64,000 bases of DNA, taken from Boswellia sacra. Taxonomy: Eukaryota > Streptophyta > Magnoliopsida > Sapindales > Burseraceae. Numbering within the stretch: the first letter of the stretch is position 1; each line of letters starts with the position of its first letter. Location: contig SNVD02000483.1 in assembly GCA_013180625.2 (NCBI GenBank), forward strand, positions 1-64,000. Reading direction: 5' to 3'. A program made the position numbers and the translations under genes. Shown in pieces: positions 1 through 11,515 of the stretch. Under the pieces are notes generated by a model, which was not told where the DNA came from, made no database searches, and saw only the letters and a list, made by a program, of their open reading frames with translations.

Positions 1-599
1 AAATAATTATGCTAAAATATCATAAAAGCTTTATAATACTATCCAATTAGCATTAATTATTTATGCTTAAGAGTGTACTTTCATGCGTTTATCAGTTGCT
101 CAAATGCTTTTAGATGCTTTCCGTTATGACAGCTCTTAATGAGAAGAAAGGACTCAGTTAGGGTCTACTGGGTTTTCTCTATCCTTATTGCTCGAAAAAG
201 TGTATTGATGGACCTGCACACTACTTTGTTGGCCCCATACAAACCATATGATGTTCTAGGATTTTCCTTCTACAAATAAAAGATTGAGGGACAATTATGT
301 CATTATGGGAGGGGATTAATGTTCTACAACTTGCTTTTTTTGTTCCCCATTTGGTGTGACTTCAAGCACCTTGGTATGGTCTAAGTGTTCTCTATTTTAT
401 TTCCTTTTTCTTGTCTATGTCTATGTCTATTTTATGTTTATTTATTTATTTTTTATGGTTTCTAGAATTTCTACAGTTGAACCTTTCACTGTGTTTCATG
501 ACAAGAGGTTAAATTACCTTAGGAGGTGTGTGTACCCATTTCATTTGGATAGTTCTATCATGATCACTCATAGCAACCTTTTCCATATTACATAAACCA
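1..599. other. AT-rich stretch, no gene recognised
   Basis: I see no convincing coding region here. The one longer reading frame, around 356-595, is a low-complexity hydrophobic frame from T-rich DNA without a convincing start. The stretch probably belongs to the same decayed element as the ORF remnant that follows. Confidence 0.5.
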
Positions 600-2390
600 T
601 TCCATCTGTGAATTTTCCTTTAGCGCACCAGCTAGTTTCATTTGGATTAACTGACAAGGATATCCTTGGAGACGTCTGCCTTACGGCTAGGGATGACTTT
701 AGAGACGAGGCTTAGGGCCATAAGGGTGATTTTGATGAATCTAATGATGATACTGATGATGAAGGAGGGGTTAATGATGATTCGGATAATGGTAATGCTA
801 TAAAAGTGCCCCTTACCAAGCTTGCGGTTTCCAATTAGAAGAATTTATGTCGTGCCTGAAAGGCGTTTCTTGCTCGTTTGACGTGTTCTCAAGTAACAAC
901 AGGTTATGGTTATAGTTTTTTTACTACTATTGTTAGGTCTCCCTATACTCTAATTACCTTGTAGATTGAGGCACCTGACTGGCTACAGAAAGAGATGCTT
1001 GATTTTTTAGTTGGTTTTCACTCAAGTAAGAGCAAGTTAAATGTTGATGGTTTTGAGGACGTTCAAATGAAGAGGGTCTCCATTGCCTAAGGGACCAAGC
1101 CTATGGAGGATTCTGGTAAAAAGAAGAAAAATGAAGCGATTGATGGTGAGAAACTGATGTCTTCAGCCATACAGTTTAGTTTGAGGTTCTCAATGACTTT
1201 TGTTTCTGTGAATGTTCCTTCCTCCCCTACCCTTGCCCCCTGACAATCATTCCTTTTTCATTTTGAAAGCATTTAAACGAGCGTTGTAAGGGTTCCTTAG
1301 TTCCATGAGGAGGTTTAGGGGCTTTATCCTACAAAGGTTTTCAACTTGTGATCTCAAACTTGGTCTTGAAGGATGAGCAATTTTGGTGTTTGATGATTTG
1401 AGCAACACTGCTATTAGTTAGAGGCTTTTGCAACATGGTTTTACCGCATGACATACAAAGGATCAGTATGCTAGATAACAATGAATTAAAGAAAAGCTTA
1501 GTTGTTGACTTGGCAGAGGTAAAGAGATTAGTGACCTTACATGTTATCTTTCCAATTTGCGGTTTAGTCTTCGTAACTTATTTGTTCCCTTTATTTGTAG
1601 GTGGTTACCAAAATGAGAGAGCTTTTGACTTCGAGGTTAGCATTTGGGTTACCTGCAATTAGGGAGAAGGAGGTGAAGATAGAAAATGAGAACCGCATAC
1701 TAAGGTAAAAGACTCAGAGTCATATAGAAGTTGCAAAGTTGCTAAATGAGAAATTTGAGTCGAAGGTTAGCAATAATTTTCTCTAACAGAGGTTGACTAA
1801 TTTTGAGTCTAGGATGGAGATCCTTGTCAAGGACAAGATTGAAGTCAGGGATTCTGTGAAGCGTTGGAAAGAGATGATGGTTAATTAGGCACTAAAGAGG
1901 ACTATAAAGGAGTTTAGGAATGGTTAGGAGTAGGCTGTACTTGATGTTGACCAACGTGAGATTCCAAGTCCACAGGACTTGAAGATGTCTGCTAGGATTG
2001 TTGTAAGTATTCATAGTCTGCTTTAGTTCTTTCTGTTTGTGTTTCTCTACATTCTTTGATAGAGCTTTCCATTTTCTTGTGCTCATTTTCAAGCTGCCAA
2101 TAATGCACTAATGCTTGCCTTGCTAGGAGATGATAATGTCATTGTTGCTATTGTGGCCTTCATGGCTGAAATTTTAGAGGTTACGCTTGAAGATTCTATT
2201 CCAACGGTGGATGAAGGGATGACATGTGATCAAGTTTTTGCTCAAAAGGATCTGTCTATTATCAGAAGGGTGATCAAGTGGCTAAACAAGGCTCACTCTT
2301 ACTGTCAAGGCAGTAAGAGCGAGCCTTGCAAAAGACGTTGGTTGGACTGTTCCTTCTTCTTGGTCTTATTCAAGATGATGCCATTATAGT
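600..2390 (+). pseudogene. Decayed intron-containing ORF with coiled-coil part, probably transposon-derived
   Basis: Several open segments interrupted by stops read as one old protein. An acidic run of Asp/Glu/Asn lies near 730-800. A segment near 1435-1515 reads HDIQRISMLDNNELKK. A plausible intron follows (GTAAAG donor at about 1519, TTTGTAG acceptor ending at about 1600). Then come charged heptad-like segments near 1660-1900 (EKEVKIENENRIL; RMEILVKDKIEVRDSVK) and a 2111-2280 segment starting MLALLGDDNVIVAIVAFMAE. A globular head followed by a coiled coil recalls the extra ORFs carried by some plant Ty3/Gypsy elements ('putative gypsy type transposon' proteins), but no domain is certain. 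It lies on the strand opposite the Gypsy pol remnant at 10240-10670, so it could be an antisense additional ORF of that element. Confidence 0.35.
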
Positions 2391-2802
2391 AGTAGTCCTT
2401 TTGAGTGAAGTTTTTCTTGTCTGTGATTTAGGTGGCGATGTGTTGAATGAATATTCCTATTTCTACTATACAGTCTTTGTTTTCAACGCATTGCTCTCTA
2501 TTTTCATTAGGCAAATGTATATTTTGTTTCTAATTTACTAGGCAACAGGTCCCTTGGTACTGTAGCTAGGCTTTATAATGTTTGTGGGCTTCTTTATATT
2601 TGGGCAGTGCATAGATGTAACTTGTATTTTTTGCTGCAATGGATTGTATGTTTGCCTCTTGCGAGAGTGATATCTATCTTTGCCTTGCTTTTCATGATTT
2701 GGTATTTTTCATTTGTATATCCTGCTGGATTGGTTTTTTGCCAAATTGGCTAGGAAATCCACCCTTATGCCTCAAATGTACGTTTTACCTGTATGCTCCC
2801 CT
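2391..2802. other. Intergenic remnant, no gene recognised
   Basis: This is T-rich DNA between the decayed ORF and the solo LTR. The frames at 2326-2541 and 2639-3022 are hydrophobic low-complexity translations; the second runs into the LTR and CACTA end and is not a gene. The last bases (CCCCT) are the left copy of an imperfect TSD of the solo LTR. Confidence 0.4.
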
Positions 2803-2995
2803 TGATAGGTGCTTAATTAGACATTATTTTATATCAATTTTCTTATGCTTATTTACTATGTTTCTTAGTATTTTTATGTTTTTGTGTTATTTTGAAGTTT
2901 GTAAGAGTTTTGAAGGAGTTTGCATTAAAAAGAGTAAATTGGCTAATAATTGTGAGCAGCAAGTTGAAGCCACGACCTCAAAATTTGAAGTCATG

Positions 2996-3190
2996 CACTA
3001 CAAGAAAAGTAGGAATAGATGACTGACACTCTATGATAAAACTCGTTATATCATAAAAAAATGACATAATGATGATAGAATTATACTCTATCAGAAACTT
3101 TATGATAGACATGTGATATATTTTTTGTCTATCAATAATTGATGATAGAACAGTGATAGAAATTAACTATATCAAGAATTTCATGATAGA
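2996..3190. repeat. Left subterminal repeats of CACTA 1
   Basis: After the terminal inverted repeat, short motifs of the type TGATAGA / TCTATCA recur in both orientations at roughly 15-35 bp spacing (for example near 3030, 3079, 3100, 3132, 3140 and 3183). In this superfamily such subterminal repeats are the binding sites of the TNPA-type protein. Confidence 0.75.
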
Positions 3191-3299
3191 AATTTTTAAT
3201 TGACCATGTCTGACCGAAATATAAATTAATATTTTATTAATTATGAGCCAAAAAAAATAATTTTGTTAATAAAATATACATAATAAAACGGTGCGTTTT

Positions 3300-3830
3300 A
3301 TGCTTAATATAAGACAAGAAAATTTTCCTTTCCCTCTTTAACTTTCGGCTTCCCTCTTCTTCCCTCTTCTATTTGCCCTAGAAAATCTTTTTCCTCTTCA
3401 TTCTTTCACAGTCCTTGAGTCGCTCCCGCCATCAACGGCAATACTTCCCCCTCTCTCGCCGATCAAATCAATTGCTCTCTCCTTTTCTTTCACTCTGTCA
3501 GCAGCGCCCTCTCTTTAGTTGTTTCACTGTCTCTAAGCCGCTCCCACCATCAACAGAAAGACATTCCCCCTCTAACCGATTGAATCAGTTGCTCTCTCCC
3601 TCTCTCACTCTGTCAATAGCTCTCTCTCTCTTCCTTCTTTCACTTTCTCTAAGCCGCTCCCACCATTAACAGGACCTTATTCTTCCTTGCTTCTCCCCTC
3701 ACTCATCCCTCTGTCACTTCTGCGAAGACTCGACTGACCCATTCGCTTGGTGGAGCTGCTCGACTGAAGGAAAGGAAAGTTCGATTTCTTGCCTAAGGAT
3801 GTCACTTTGGCATTGATATCACATCTCAGG
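3300..3830 (+). other. CT-rich leader-like segment inside CACTA 1
   Basis: A CT-rich stretch (ttccctctt and ctctctcc runs) resembles the 5' untranslated leader of a plant gene. Two similar blocks containing 'ctaagccgctcccaccat' occur near 3533 and 3648, with a related block near 3416, so part of it is internally repeated. A short exon-like piece ends at about 3829 with CTCAG followed by GTTTGTCC. The frame at 3415-3669 is translated leader and has no known domain. Confidence 0.45.
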
Positions 3831-4859
3831 TTTGTCCTTAACTGATATCAACAAGAAGTTTAAATTTTTTTTCTTTTCTTGTTTGGGGTTTTGTTGAGAA
3901 GTCTGTTTTCACTGGTGGATGTGGTGATAGCGGATATTAGGTGGTTTTGGCATCAATTTGCTGTCAAGGCATTGCACTCGCACAATTGGTGGAGGCACCG
4001 AAAGCAATTGGGCTAGTCAGCCAATGTGCTTTGGTTAACTTGCCCTGAACGGAGATAGAAGATTTTGTTCTATTATTTTGGTACATGTTTTGTTTCATTG
4101 TTCTATTTGTTTACTCTCCAACCTCTTGTTTGTGGATGTTTTGAGAGAGATTAGAGTAACATTGTGCGTGGGTGATTCGCTCACCAAGGATATTGCTTAA
4201 TGATGAACAAGTAGAAAAGAGAAGAGATTTTGTTAATTTCACATTGCAATCCCAAGAGTTTATTAACATATTTATAATAAAAGTAAAGAAACTCATTCTA
4301 TTAGCTAAACATATTTCATTCCATAGATCAGGATTGGTGGAATCTTTAGAATATCTTAGAGGTATAAGCATCAAATTAGTTTCTGTGGCATTTTCTTGAG
4401 ACTCTTGAAGGCAAAGGCTGAAGGCTTAATTGTTAATAAATGCTTTCTGTAGTTATCATCGTTATCAATAATGGCTGTCTATGGAGTCTGATAAGCAGAA
4501 GATGGTAGTTTTGGCTTAGCATTCTTCCTCTGACGGACTTTGGTGAATGCCAGTCTGTTGAGACAGAACGGGAATGTTGCTTGCCACCTTGCCACTCAAA
4601 CAAGAAAGTAGACAATAGAAACTAATTTTCCATTTTTATGGAATAAGTCTAAATTAAAATAGGATAAGTGTGACATAAAGTTTCTGTCTTTAGAAAGTTG
4701 TATACTGTATCCTTTTATTTTTTTTTATGCAAGTGCCTAAGAATAACTCTTTGCTAATTGCTAACATATTTCAAGTTTTAAGTATTTATTTGCCAATCAT
4801 CAGTGATATATCATTGAATTTTTCTCATATGGTACCTTATGCTTGATTGTTTGTCTAAT

Positions 4860-7090
4860 CTGATAGGTCCACTTGAAGCACTTAGATGGCTATATTGAAG
4901 AGGTAACAGAGTTATTGCACTTTCATTTTGGTTTTGGGCCCAAAATTTTGCTGCTTTATCTGCTTTTAAATCTGTACTAAAACAAGTTCCTTATTTCTAT
5001 CTACCAGTAAATGAGTTAGTAGATGTTATTGCTTGCTATAGGTAATTACATGTTCTTACACAATGCTTGAATTTTGCTATAAATTATAATTCAAAGATCA
5101 GGGTGCAACTTATAGAGAGCATTTATAACTTAAGTTTTACCTCAAAATTTGCATTGGAATGGTTGTGAGATAAAATTATAGTAATTCACAATCACATAAA
5201 ATTTGAACAATACATAAATCTATATATAAAACAAATATCTATGTTCATCTTCTACTGCCAAATCTACCCTCTTTTTCAAAAAGTTGTACTGTATTGTATC
5301 CAATACTCTAATCTTTTTTTCATACCATGTGACTAAAAGCAAAACTTGACCAATTCCTTCTTACACGCAACAAGAAAGAGTCAGAGTAAGGAAGGGAAAA
5401 AAAAAAAAAAAAAAAGAAAGGAGTAAGACAATCTAATTGATTCTACTGATTCTGCACTGTGGTTATACCGTTGTTTTGCCATCTCCTTGTTATGCAATCT
5501 TACTGTTTCCATTTTGTGAAATTCCCATTAATGAATCCAATGTTGTTATAGAGATAATTCTGTCTTTCTTTGCTGTGTTCCTAGATAATTTTGTCTTTCT
5601 TTGCTGCGTTCCTTCTATTTGCAATTAAATTTTTTTTATTACAGTTGTTTCAACTACACAAATGCTTTAGCGGTAAGCTGTTATTTAACTTTTTGAAAAG
5701 CATATTATTTCTTTTTAAAATGCCAGTTTATTTTTCTTTCTATGCTAATGCTGGGTAATTACTGTCTCATTTACCTAATGGCTATAATGCTTTTTCATAT
5801 TTCCACATTAGTGACATTCCTTCTTATACTGAAAAAGTAGCCCAGAAAGTTCACTGATCCGTTTGCTTAAATACTGGCTATTATCGACTGTCTCCACATT
5901 CCTCAGAGTGTTCTGTTTACATTGAAGTCCTTTTAAGTTAACTTGAGGCAATGGTATCAATTTCAGGATCTGGTGGTTGGATACATGGGTGTTCCTAAAT
6001 ATCCTGGAATCAGCATGACACAGCATCCACAATATGTTACTGTCAGGTAAATGACACTGCTGGATCACAAGTATGCTGGTAACTTTTTACATTTTGATTA
6101 TTCTTTATTATCACTCCTAAGTGACTTCTCTTTTGTACTTCATATTGATTGTAGTTGCATCATTCTTTCCATAAAAGCCATAACTTTCATGTTCTTTTCC
6201 TTTTTTCCATTGCTTCAAATTGCAGAAATGAACGTGGAAAGGAAATGCTAAGTTTGGTAGAAAGCCTTTTGAAGATTATTCCAACAACTAGCAGTGTAAA
6301 CACCAAAGCTCTATCTTGCTCTGTTCATTTTAGGAATTTAGAAAAGTCGAACAGCTGAGATAAAATAATGACTATTTTATTTCAGGGCGAACGACACCTA
6401 TTTGTTATGGAGACTGTTAAGGCAGATGATAATGCTAAGATGGGTATGTATGAATCCTCTTCTTTGTTATTGATGAAGAGTTTTTGTATTACTTAAGCTT
6501 TATACTATATGCATGCATTTCAAGCTCCTTAACTAGACACAGAGGTCAGTTTGGTTGTTTTGTAGAACCTGCATGTATGAACTCACTGCCACAAGATTTT
6601 ATGAAATAGAATTTGGACCATCCGATCTACAGAATACGTAGATATCGTTCAAGCTGTTTAAATTAACTAGAGAAACAATCATGTAAACTCATTTTCCTCC
6701 CCTTTTTTGTGTTACCCATTTCTGCATCTAAGTCATAATATTCATTGTAGAAAAGAAAAATGAATGCCCATATTTGATTTTTTTTCTTTGGCTTCTGTAT
6801 ATCAATATAGCAGCTCATATTCTCTCTCTTTGAAATCTCTCTTTTAAGGGAAGGGTCCTTCTCAACCTGCCCCGAATTTCATTGGGAATTTGATAGCTTT
6901 TTTACTCAACCTGGTAAAGATCCCTCTTCACAACGTACACAGTAAAAGCAAACAAAAGAATTCTCTTATTCTTACCTAGCCCTTGTGGTGTAGATTGGCC
7001 CAAAAGGATTGGAATTTGCCCGGTATTCACTTGATTATCATACCATCAGGAACTACTTGCATGTGAACCGAGCTTGGGGAAAACAAAGGT
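4860..7090 (+). pseudogene. Captured exons of an unidentified plant gene in CACTA 1
   Basis: Exon-like segments with good splice borders follow one another: about 4867-4901 (HLKHLDGYIEE), 5644-5671 (LFQLHKCFS), 5968-6048 (GYMGVPKYPGISMTQHPQ), 6226-6298 (NERGKEMLSLVESLLKI), 6386-6442 (GERHLFVMETVKADDNAKM) and 6994-7088 (GPKGLEFARYSLDYH, then NYLHVNRAWGKQ). Each is followed by GT and most are preceded by AG after a T-rich tract. Retained introns point to capture of genomic DNA, not cDNA. I do not recognise the gene; the fragments may come from one gene or from several. There is no continuous ORF, so it is a fragment in any case. Confidence 0.55.
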
Positions 7091-7759
7091 GCATTGGAAT
7101 CCATAATGACTCTTTATTGTAAGGCTTTGCTATGTTATTAATATTTCTAATATCAATACACGCAGAGCTGACAAGCACATGCCTTCGTACGCAAAAAAAA
7201 TCGTCGAGATGTACAACTAGAATGGTCAAATTGATCAGATGCTTTCAAGCAAGTGACTGCAGTACATCGCGGACGAGAAATTTTTACTGTATGTAATATG
7301 GTGGGCTGAATTTGTTGTTATTCTGGATTTGAATTATAGTCATAATTTTTGTTGATAGAATGGTTTAACTTATGTATGGGTAATGATATTCTTGATTTAT
7401 GGAATTTGTTCTCTATATTATTATGTGGTTATCATTAATATAAAATGGTTTTGCACTCAATTGGATGTGCACTTTAATTTTAGTTCATTTTGAATTTGTA
7501 AATGAATTTAAAATGCAAGAATGAAAAAATTAAATAAAAAAATCAATTCTATGCAACTACATTTAAATATTGTGATAGAAGATTTCAGTCATATTTTGTC
7601 ACAAACGACAAACAATATCAATTACCCGCCAAGAATTAACCAATAATTTTGGCGCCAAAATTATTCTGCCAAAATTAAATTGGAATCCAAAAAAAAACTT
7701 TTTTCGCGTCAAAAATTTCAAACAACAAAATAATTTCCCGCCAAAATTATTTAAGGATT

Positions 7760-8000
7760 ATTAAATAATTATTTACCTGGTGTGACAGATGTATGACATG
7801 TAAAAACTATCATAAAATTATAAAATTAATTACCTAATGTGATAGACGTATGACATGTAAAAATTATCACAAAGTAAATGATAGACTTTTTTTCTATCAT
7901 GATTGAGTGACAGTGACATAGACGACTCTTTGATTCTCTATCATCCACCCCCCTTTATGACCCTTTTTTTATGTCATCTATTCCTATTTTTCTTGTAGTG
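7760..8000. repeat. Right subterminal repeats of CACTA 1
   Basis: Motifs matching the left subterminal region recur (GTGACAGATGTATGACATGT, GTGATAGACGTATGACATGT, ATGATAGAC, CTATCATG, CTCTATCATC), followed by the inverted terminal repeat. A TATGACATGTAAAAA(C/T)TATCA unit occurs twice, at about 7792-7813 and 7849-7870. Confidence 0.7.
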
Positions 8001-9059
8001 ATGGCACAACTATTAGATTTGTCAAACCAAAACTGGAGAGGTTCCAGCAAGTCGAAGCCACGACCTCAAGATTAGAAGCCACAACTTTAAGTGTAAAGTG
8101 TCAAACATAGTTCCAATAGGCTAAAGCCGTGGTCGTGGGTTTTAAAGTCGCAACTCCAGCGCGATAAAAGATCTCATAAGAATGAATCTTGTGAACCTAG
8201 GGCTAACTCTCACTTACTCCAAAATGTATAAAGGCTACATATAAACCCTTGGAAGACCAAATTAGGGTCGACTATCATTTGGAGATCAATTCTCTAATTG
8301 AAGTTGACTATGTTTTTCTATAATAATTGCCTATGATTATTTTCTTGTTTCATTTAGGGTGGCCAACTAAATAAGAGTTGATTGTTGTCTATTGCTAATT
8401 TAGAAATCTTGATCTGTGATTGTTTTTAATTTCTATTCATTAGTAGCAAGTTGCGGTTAGAGATTACAACTGGAGAACATAACTTAAGTTAAATAATCCG
8501 AGCTTGTGTGTTTATTGCTTAGATAAACCTATATTTCTCTTATTAATGTATCCATTTAGTTACATTTATAGACCTTGTTTTAGGTTACTTTATGGACAGA
8601 GATTAAATAAAAAGCTTGTTTTATTTAACGATAAACTAAGGAAAGATTGTGATAACAAAGCTTGTTGTTATCTACGGTTGATAATTTCAATAGAAAATTG
8701 GATAATAATTCTATTATTGATTTGTAATTTCATATTTAGTGGTGGAGAATTATCCCTTGACTAGGTCTTTCTTATTATTAATTTTCATAATATTTAATTT
8801 TGTATTTTGTTATTCTTTATTAGCTTGTACATTTTATTGAGTTAGTCATTCATAAAACCCCTCTTTTATTATAATATTGTTGTTAATAATAAATTGATTA
8901 GAGCTAATCCTTGAGTGAACAATACTTCACTTATCACTATATTACTTGTGCGACTAGTATACTTGCTAATTTCAAATGTATCACCCTTCTTTTCAAAATG
9001 TTTCAAGTATTGCTTGTTGGTTTGTCTCACTGGTTGTTGGGTGAATCTGTCCCCCTTTC

Positions 9060-9770
9060 ATTCCAATTGCTTTGAACATGATATGCTTGATAGGCCCTTT
9101 GACTTAGGCTTTTTTTTTTTTTTTGCTTTCTAGTTGTCTAGTTAATTTGTTTTCCTTTTGTTTTAAGTGCTTTGGCATGATTTGTCTAAGTGTCCACCTG
9201 ACTTAGGCTTTTGCTAACTTGTTCCTCAACTTTTTTCCCAAATGCTTACTTGTTTCTTTGATTTGGGCCTATGTGGCCATTATTGGATGCTTACCCAGTT
9301 GGTTCCCTTTCCCAAGTGCATCATTTGTGATGTTGGCTAAGGACTACCTAGGGGTCACCCTAATTTGGGCCTGTTTGGCCATGAATAGCTACTTGCCCAC
9401 CTGTTTCCCTCTTACCAAATACTTAATTATTGTCTAGCGAGGGCCATCCTAATTTGGGCCTTTTCAACCTTGGCTAGATGTTTGCTAACTGGCTTCTATT
9501 TTCCCTAATTCATTTTTTGTGGCCTTGGCTTGACACTACCTATGGGCCACCCTGATTTAGGCGAATTTGGCCATAGGTAAACATGATCACCCTGGTTTGG
9601 GCTTTTATTGGCCATGTTAGGATTCTTTACTTGCCTAACCATTCCCTTTGTCCTAAATGCTCAACTATGGCCTGGCAAAGGGCATCTTGGTTTGGGCTTT
9701 TTACGCCTTGGCTTGAGTTTGCTAGTCCTTTCCTTTTCCTAAATTCCATTTAAAAGATTAAATGGCTAAG
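9060..9770. repeat. Diverged tandem repeats of about 100 bp
   Basis: A motif close to 'cacccTGATTTGGGCcttttggCCAtgg' returns about eight times (cores near 9101, 9201, 9261, 9361, 9451, 9553, 9591, 9690), mostly 90-100 bp apart, each followed by a 'gcttacttg / gctaacttg' type segment. Copies are strongly diverged. They lie downstream of the minus-strand integrase, where several plant Gypsy lineages keep tandem repeats between pol and the 3' LTR. Confidence 0.6.
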
Positions 9771-10239
9771 CTTGCACCCTATATGAGTAACTTAAGCCCA
9801 ACTTTTTATGCTTGATGAATTTTAAATAAGACAAGTAATTTATAAAAAAAAAATACTTTTCATTCCCTTCAACTCATTGGCTTACAAAGTACAAGTCTTA
9901 TTCAAAAAATAAAAGTTTCCCTCGAGCACTTTAAGCAAAATACTTTCTAAGGAAAAATGCATTCCAAGGCTTAGGGATTTCCTTATCGTCAATGGTTGCT
10001 AGAAGATAAGCCCTTTTTGTCCTGGTCTTTCTTTATTTGGTCGGTCCTTTCCATGTGCCTTCCATTTTTCTTGCATTCAACTCCTACCTGTTTTCCATGG
10101 CCTTTGTCAATACCCATTTCCCCTTGCTAAACTTTCTGACTATGACATTCTGATTATATCCTTTTGCTAGGGTTTGTATGTAGGTAGCCATGTTTATTAC
10201 AACCATATGATTTTCCTCCAGCAAGTCCAAATTCTACTA
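9771..10239. other. Non-coding stretch beside Gypsy integrase remnant
   Basis: No gene is seen. The minus strand from about 10240 down to 9980 may hold the very degraded end of integrase, but the reading is broken and I cannot assign residues. Confidence 0.4.
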
Positions 10240-10670
10240 TAACCCAATATCATTTTCTGGTGACCTACTTATATTTGTCTGCAAGGTAGGCAGTAGTGCT
10301 TCAGTTGGTATTACTGCCTCTACTCCATATGTCAAAGCAAAAGGTGTCTCTCTAGTTGGTTTCCTTTGAGTAGTCATATAAGCCCATAACACATTTGGTA
10401 GTTCTTCTAGCCACCTCTATTTCCTTTCATCTAGTTTTTTCTTTAGACAACTGAAAATAGTTCTATTTCTAATTTCTGCCTGTCCTTTTCCTTGTAACTT
10501 TTGGATGAAAACTTGTGGTCCACCTCATGTTCTTTACAGAAGCCTTTCATGACTCCATTATCAAACTACTTTTCGTTGTCTGAAATAATTATCTTGGGCA
10601 AGTCGAATCTACACATTATATTCTCTTAGATGAACTTCATTACCCCTCTTTTCTGCCCTTTTGATGGTTG
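10240..10670 (-). pseudogene. Ty3/Gypsy integrase remnant
   Basis: Read on the minus strand, about 10625-10586 gives ENIMCRFDLPKIIISDNEK, matching the integrase core around its second catalytic Asp (consensus ISDNGTQF, here NEK). Around 10403-10309 comes LPNVLWAYMTTQRKPTRETP followed by FALTYGVEAVIP, the hallmark C-terminal part of plant Gypsy integrases. Several stops and frameshifts break the frame. The wording is typical of the TAT/Athila branch. It belongs with the gag pieces on the same strand at 10790-10980 and 25527-25700. Confidence 0.8.
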
Positions 10671-10789
10671 CTCCATTATATACTCTCTCCTGACTGCCAC
10701 TAATGTTATCTCATGTTGTTGAAGCATTTCCCCCTCTTCCAAATGAAACTATCCTTCTGCCTTGATTCTGATTACCTCTATCATGTTCA

Positions 10790-10980
10790 TGTCCTTTCAG
10801 ATCAAGTATTCATAAAATATGGTCCTTCGTCTAACACCTGCTTTGGAGGTTGAGTCATATTACTCAACTCGCTCAGCTCGTGGTTAAACTTTGCTAGGTA
10901 TTCTTTAAGGCGTTCTCCCTATGCCTGCCTGATAAGGTAGAGACTTGTCAATATTTTAGGCTGTCTGTAATTTTTGAGAT
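10790..10980 (-). pseudogene. Ty3/Gypsy gag remnant, C-terminal part
   Basis: The minus strand near 10930-10865 reads PKEYLAKFNHELSELSNMT, the typical 'ESLR-YL-RFN-E' block of the retrotransposon gag domain. It is preceded by a diverged QK..T....S...QAG segment. Upstream the frame decays towards the Copia insertion at 11148. Confidence 0.7.
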
Positions 10981-11147
10981 ACTAGGAAAGAAGCACCTAT
11001 GCTAGTTTTGAAAAGGCTCTAATTGAAATTGGGGACAGTCTTTTGAACCACCCTAATGTTGTTGTATTGAAGGTTGAAAAGAAGATTTTGCAAAATAGTG
11101 TATCATCTAAGGTTTTGAGTGCCATTTTTTATGGTAATGAAACAAGT

Positions 11148-11475
11148 TGTGGAAAATCATATTTGATATTCCCTAATCCCTAATTTAAAAGGATTTTATT
11201 TTCTGATTCTAAGAATTATCTTTTATTTATTTTTTCCTGTTTAAATTTTTAGATAAGAGTGAGCTGTTTACTTTATCTCTAGTATAAGTTTTGAGATAAG
11301 AGTGAGTTGTTTTCTCTATCTCTTGTACAACTAAGAGTATTAGTATTTATCCCTAATTTTTAGGAATTCAGGACTCTAGAATATGGTATTCTTCTCAATT
11401 GGTATTTCCCTATATACAGCCATTGTTCTTCTAATTTTGTGTGTGAGAAATACAAGTTTTACTTCTCAAATTACA
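11148..11475 (+). repeat. Copia 5' LTR
   Basis: Begins TGTGGAAAATCA and ends CTCAAATTACA. It contains the duplicated motif 'gagataagagtgag' (about 11251 and 11294) and a promoter-like 'ccctatatacagcc' near 11410. The length is the same as the 3' LTR. Confidence 0.93.
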
Positions 11476-11489
11476 TAGTATCAAAGCCA
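11476..11489 (+). promoter_or_regulatory. Copia primer binding site (initiator Met tRNA type)
   Basis: TAGTATCAAAGCCA directly follows the 5' LTR. It matches the usual Copia site TGGTATCAGAGC with two changes. Confidence 0.8.
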
Positions 11490-11515
11490 CAATCTGATAC
11501 ACGATAACATATAAA

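Larger units (their letters stand above)
2996..8000. mobile_element. CACTA (En/Spm) element 1, non-autonomous, with captured exons
   Basis: The left end reads CACTACAAGAAAAGTAGGAA and the right end is its inverted copy (TTCCTATTTTTCTTGTAGTG, one mismatch). The 3-bp duplication ATG lies at 2993-2995 and 8001-8003, as expected for the CACTA superfamily. The element is 5005 bp. I found no TNP2 or TNPA motifs inside, so it must have moved by proteins supplied in trans. The interior holds a leader-like CT-rich region and a series of exon-like segments from one or more unidentified plant genes. It sits within the older solo LTR. Confidence 0.93.
2803..8983 (+). repeat. Old solo LTR, Athila-like family, split by CACTA element 1
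   Basis: The left part (2803-2995) starts TGATAGGTG and follows the same course as the LTR start at 11797. The right part (8001-8983) aligns with the second half of that LTR, including TAATCCGAGCTTG and CTAGTATACTTGCTA, and ends TATCA. No internal retroelement sequence follows on either side, so this is a solo LTR of about 1.18 kb once the 5005-bp CACTA insertion is removed. Flanks CCCCT/CCCTT are an imperfect TSD. Divergence from the LTRs at 11797 and 19563 is obvious, and the middle, with a repeated 'gaagccac' motif near 8056-8090, differs altogether. It is a relative, not a recent copy. Confidence 0.8.
8984..11142 (-). mobile_element. Decayed Ty3/Gypsy (TAT-like) element, 3' portion
   Basis: On the minus strand this segment carries integrase and gag remnants (described separately) followed by about 1 kb of non-coding repeats. 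The same element continues at 25527 beyond the Copia insertion, where its gag N-terminal part lies. Order along the minus strand is gag N-part (about 25700-25527), Copia insertion, gag C-part (about 10980-10790), integrase (about 10670-10240), then non-coding DNA. Protease, RT and RNase H are missing, so there is an internal deletion. I could not find the LTRs. Confidence 0.65.

Noticed and set aside
9771..9971. tRNA or other RNA gene in the AT-rich spacers
   Set aside because: No cloverleaf or other recognisable RNA gene pattern found in these spacers by eye.
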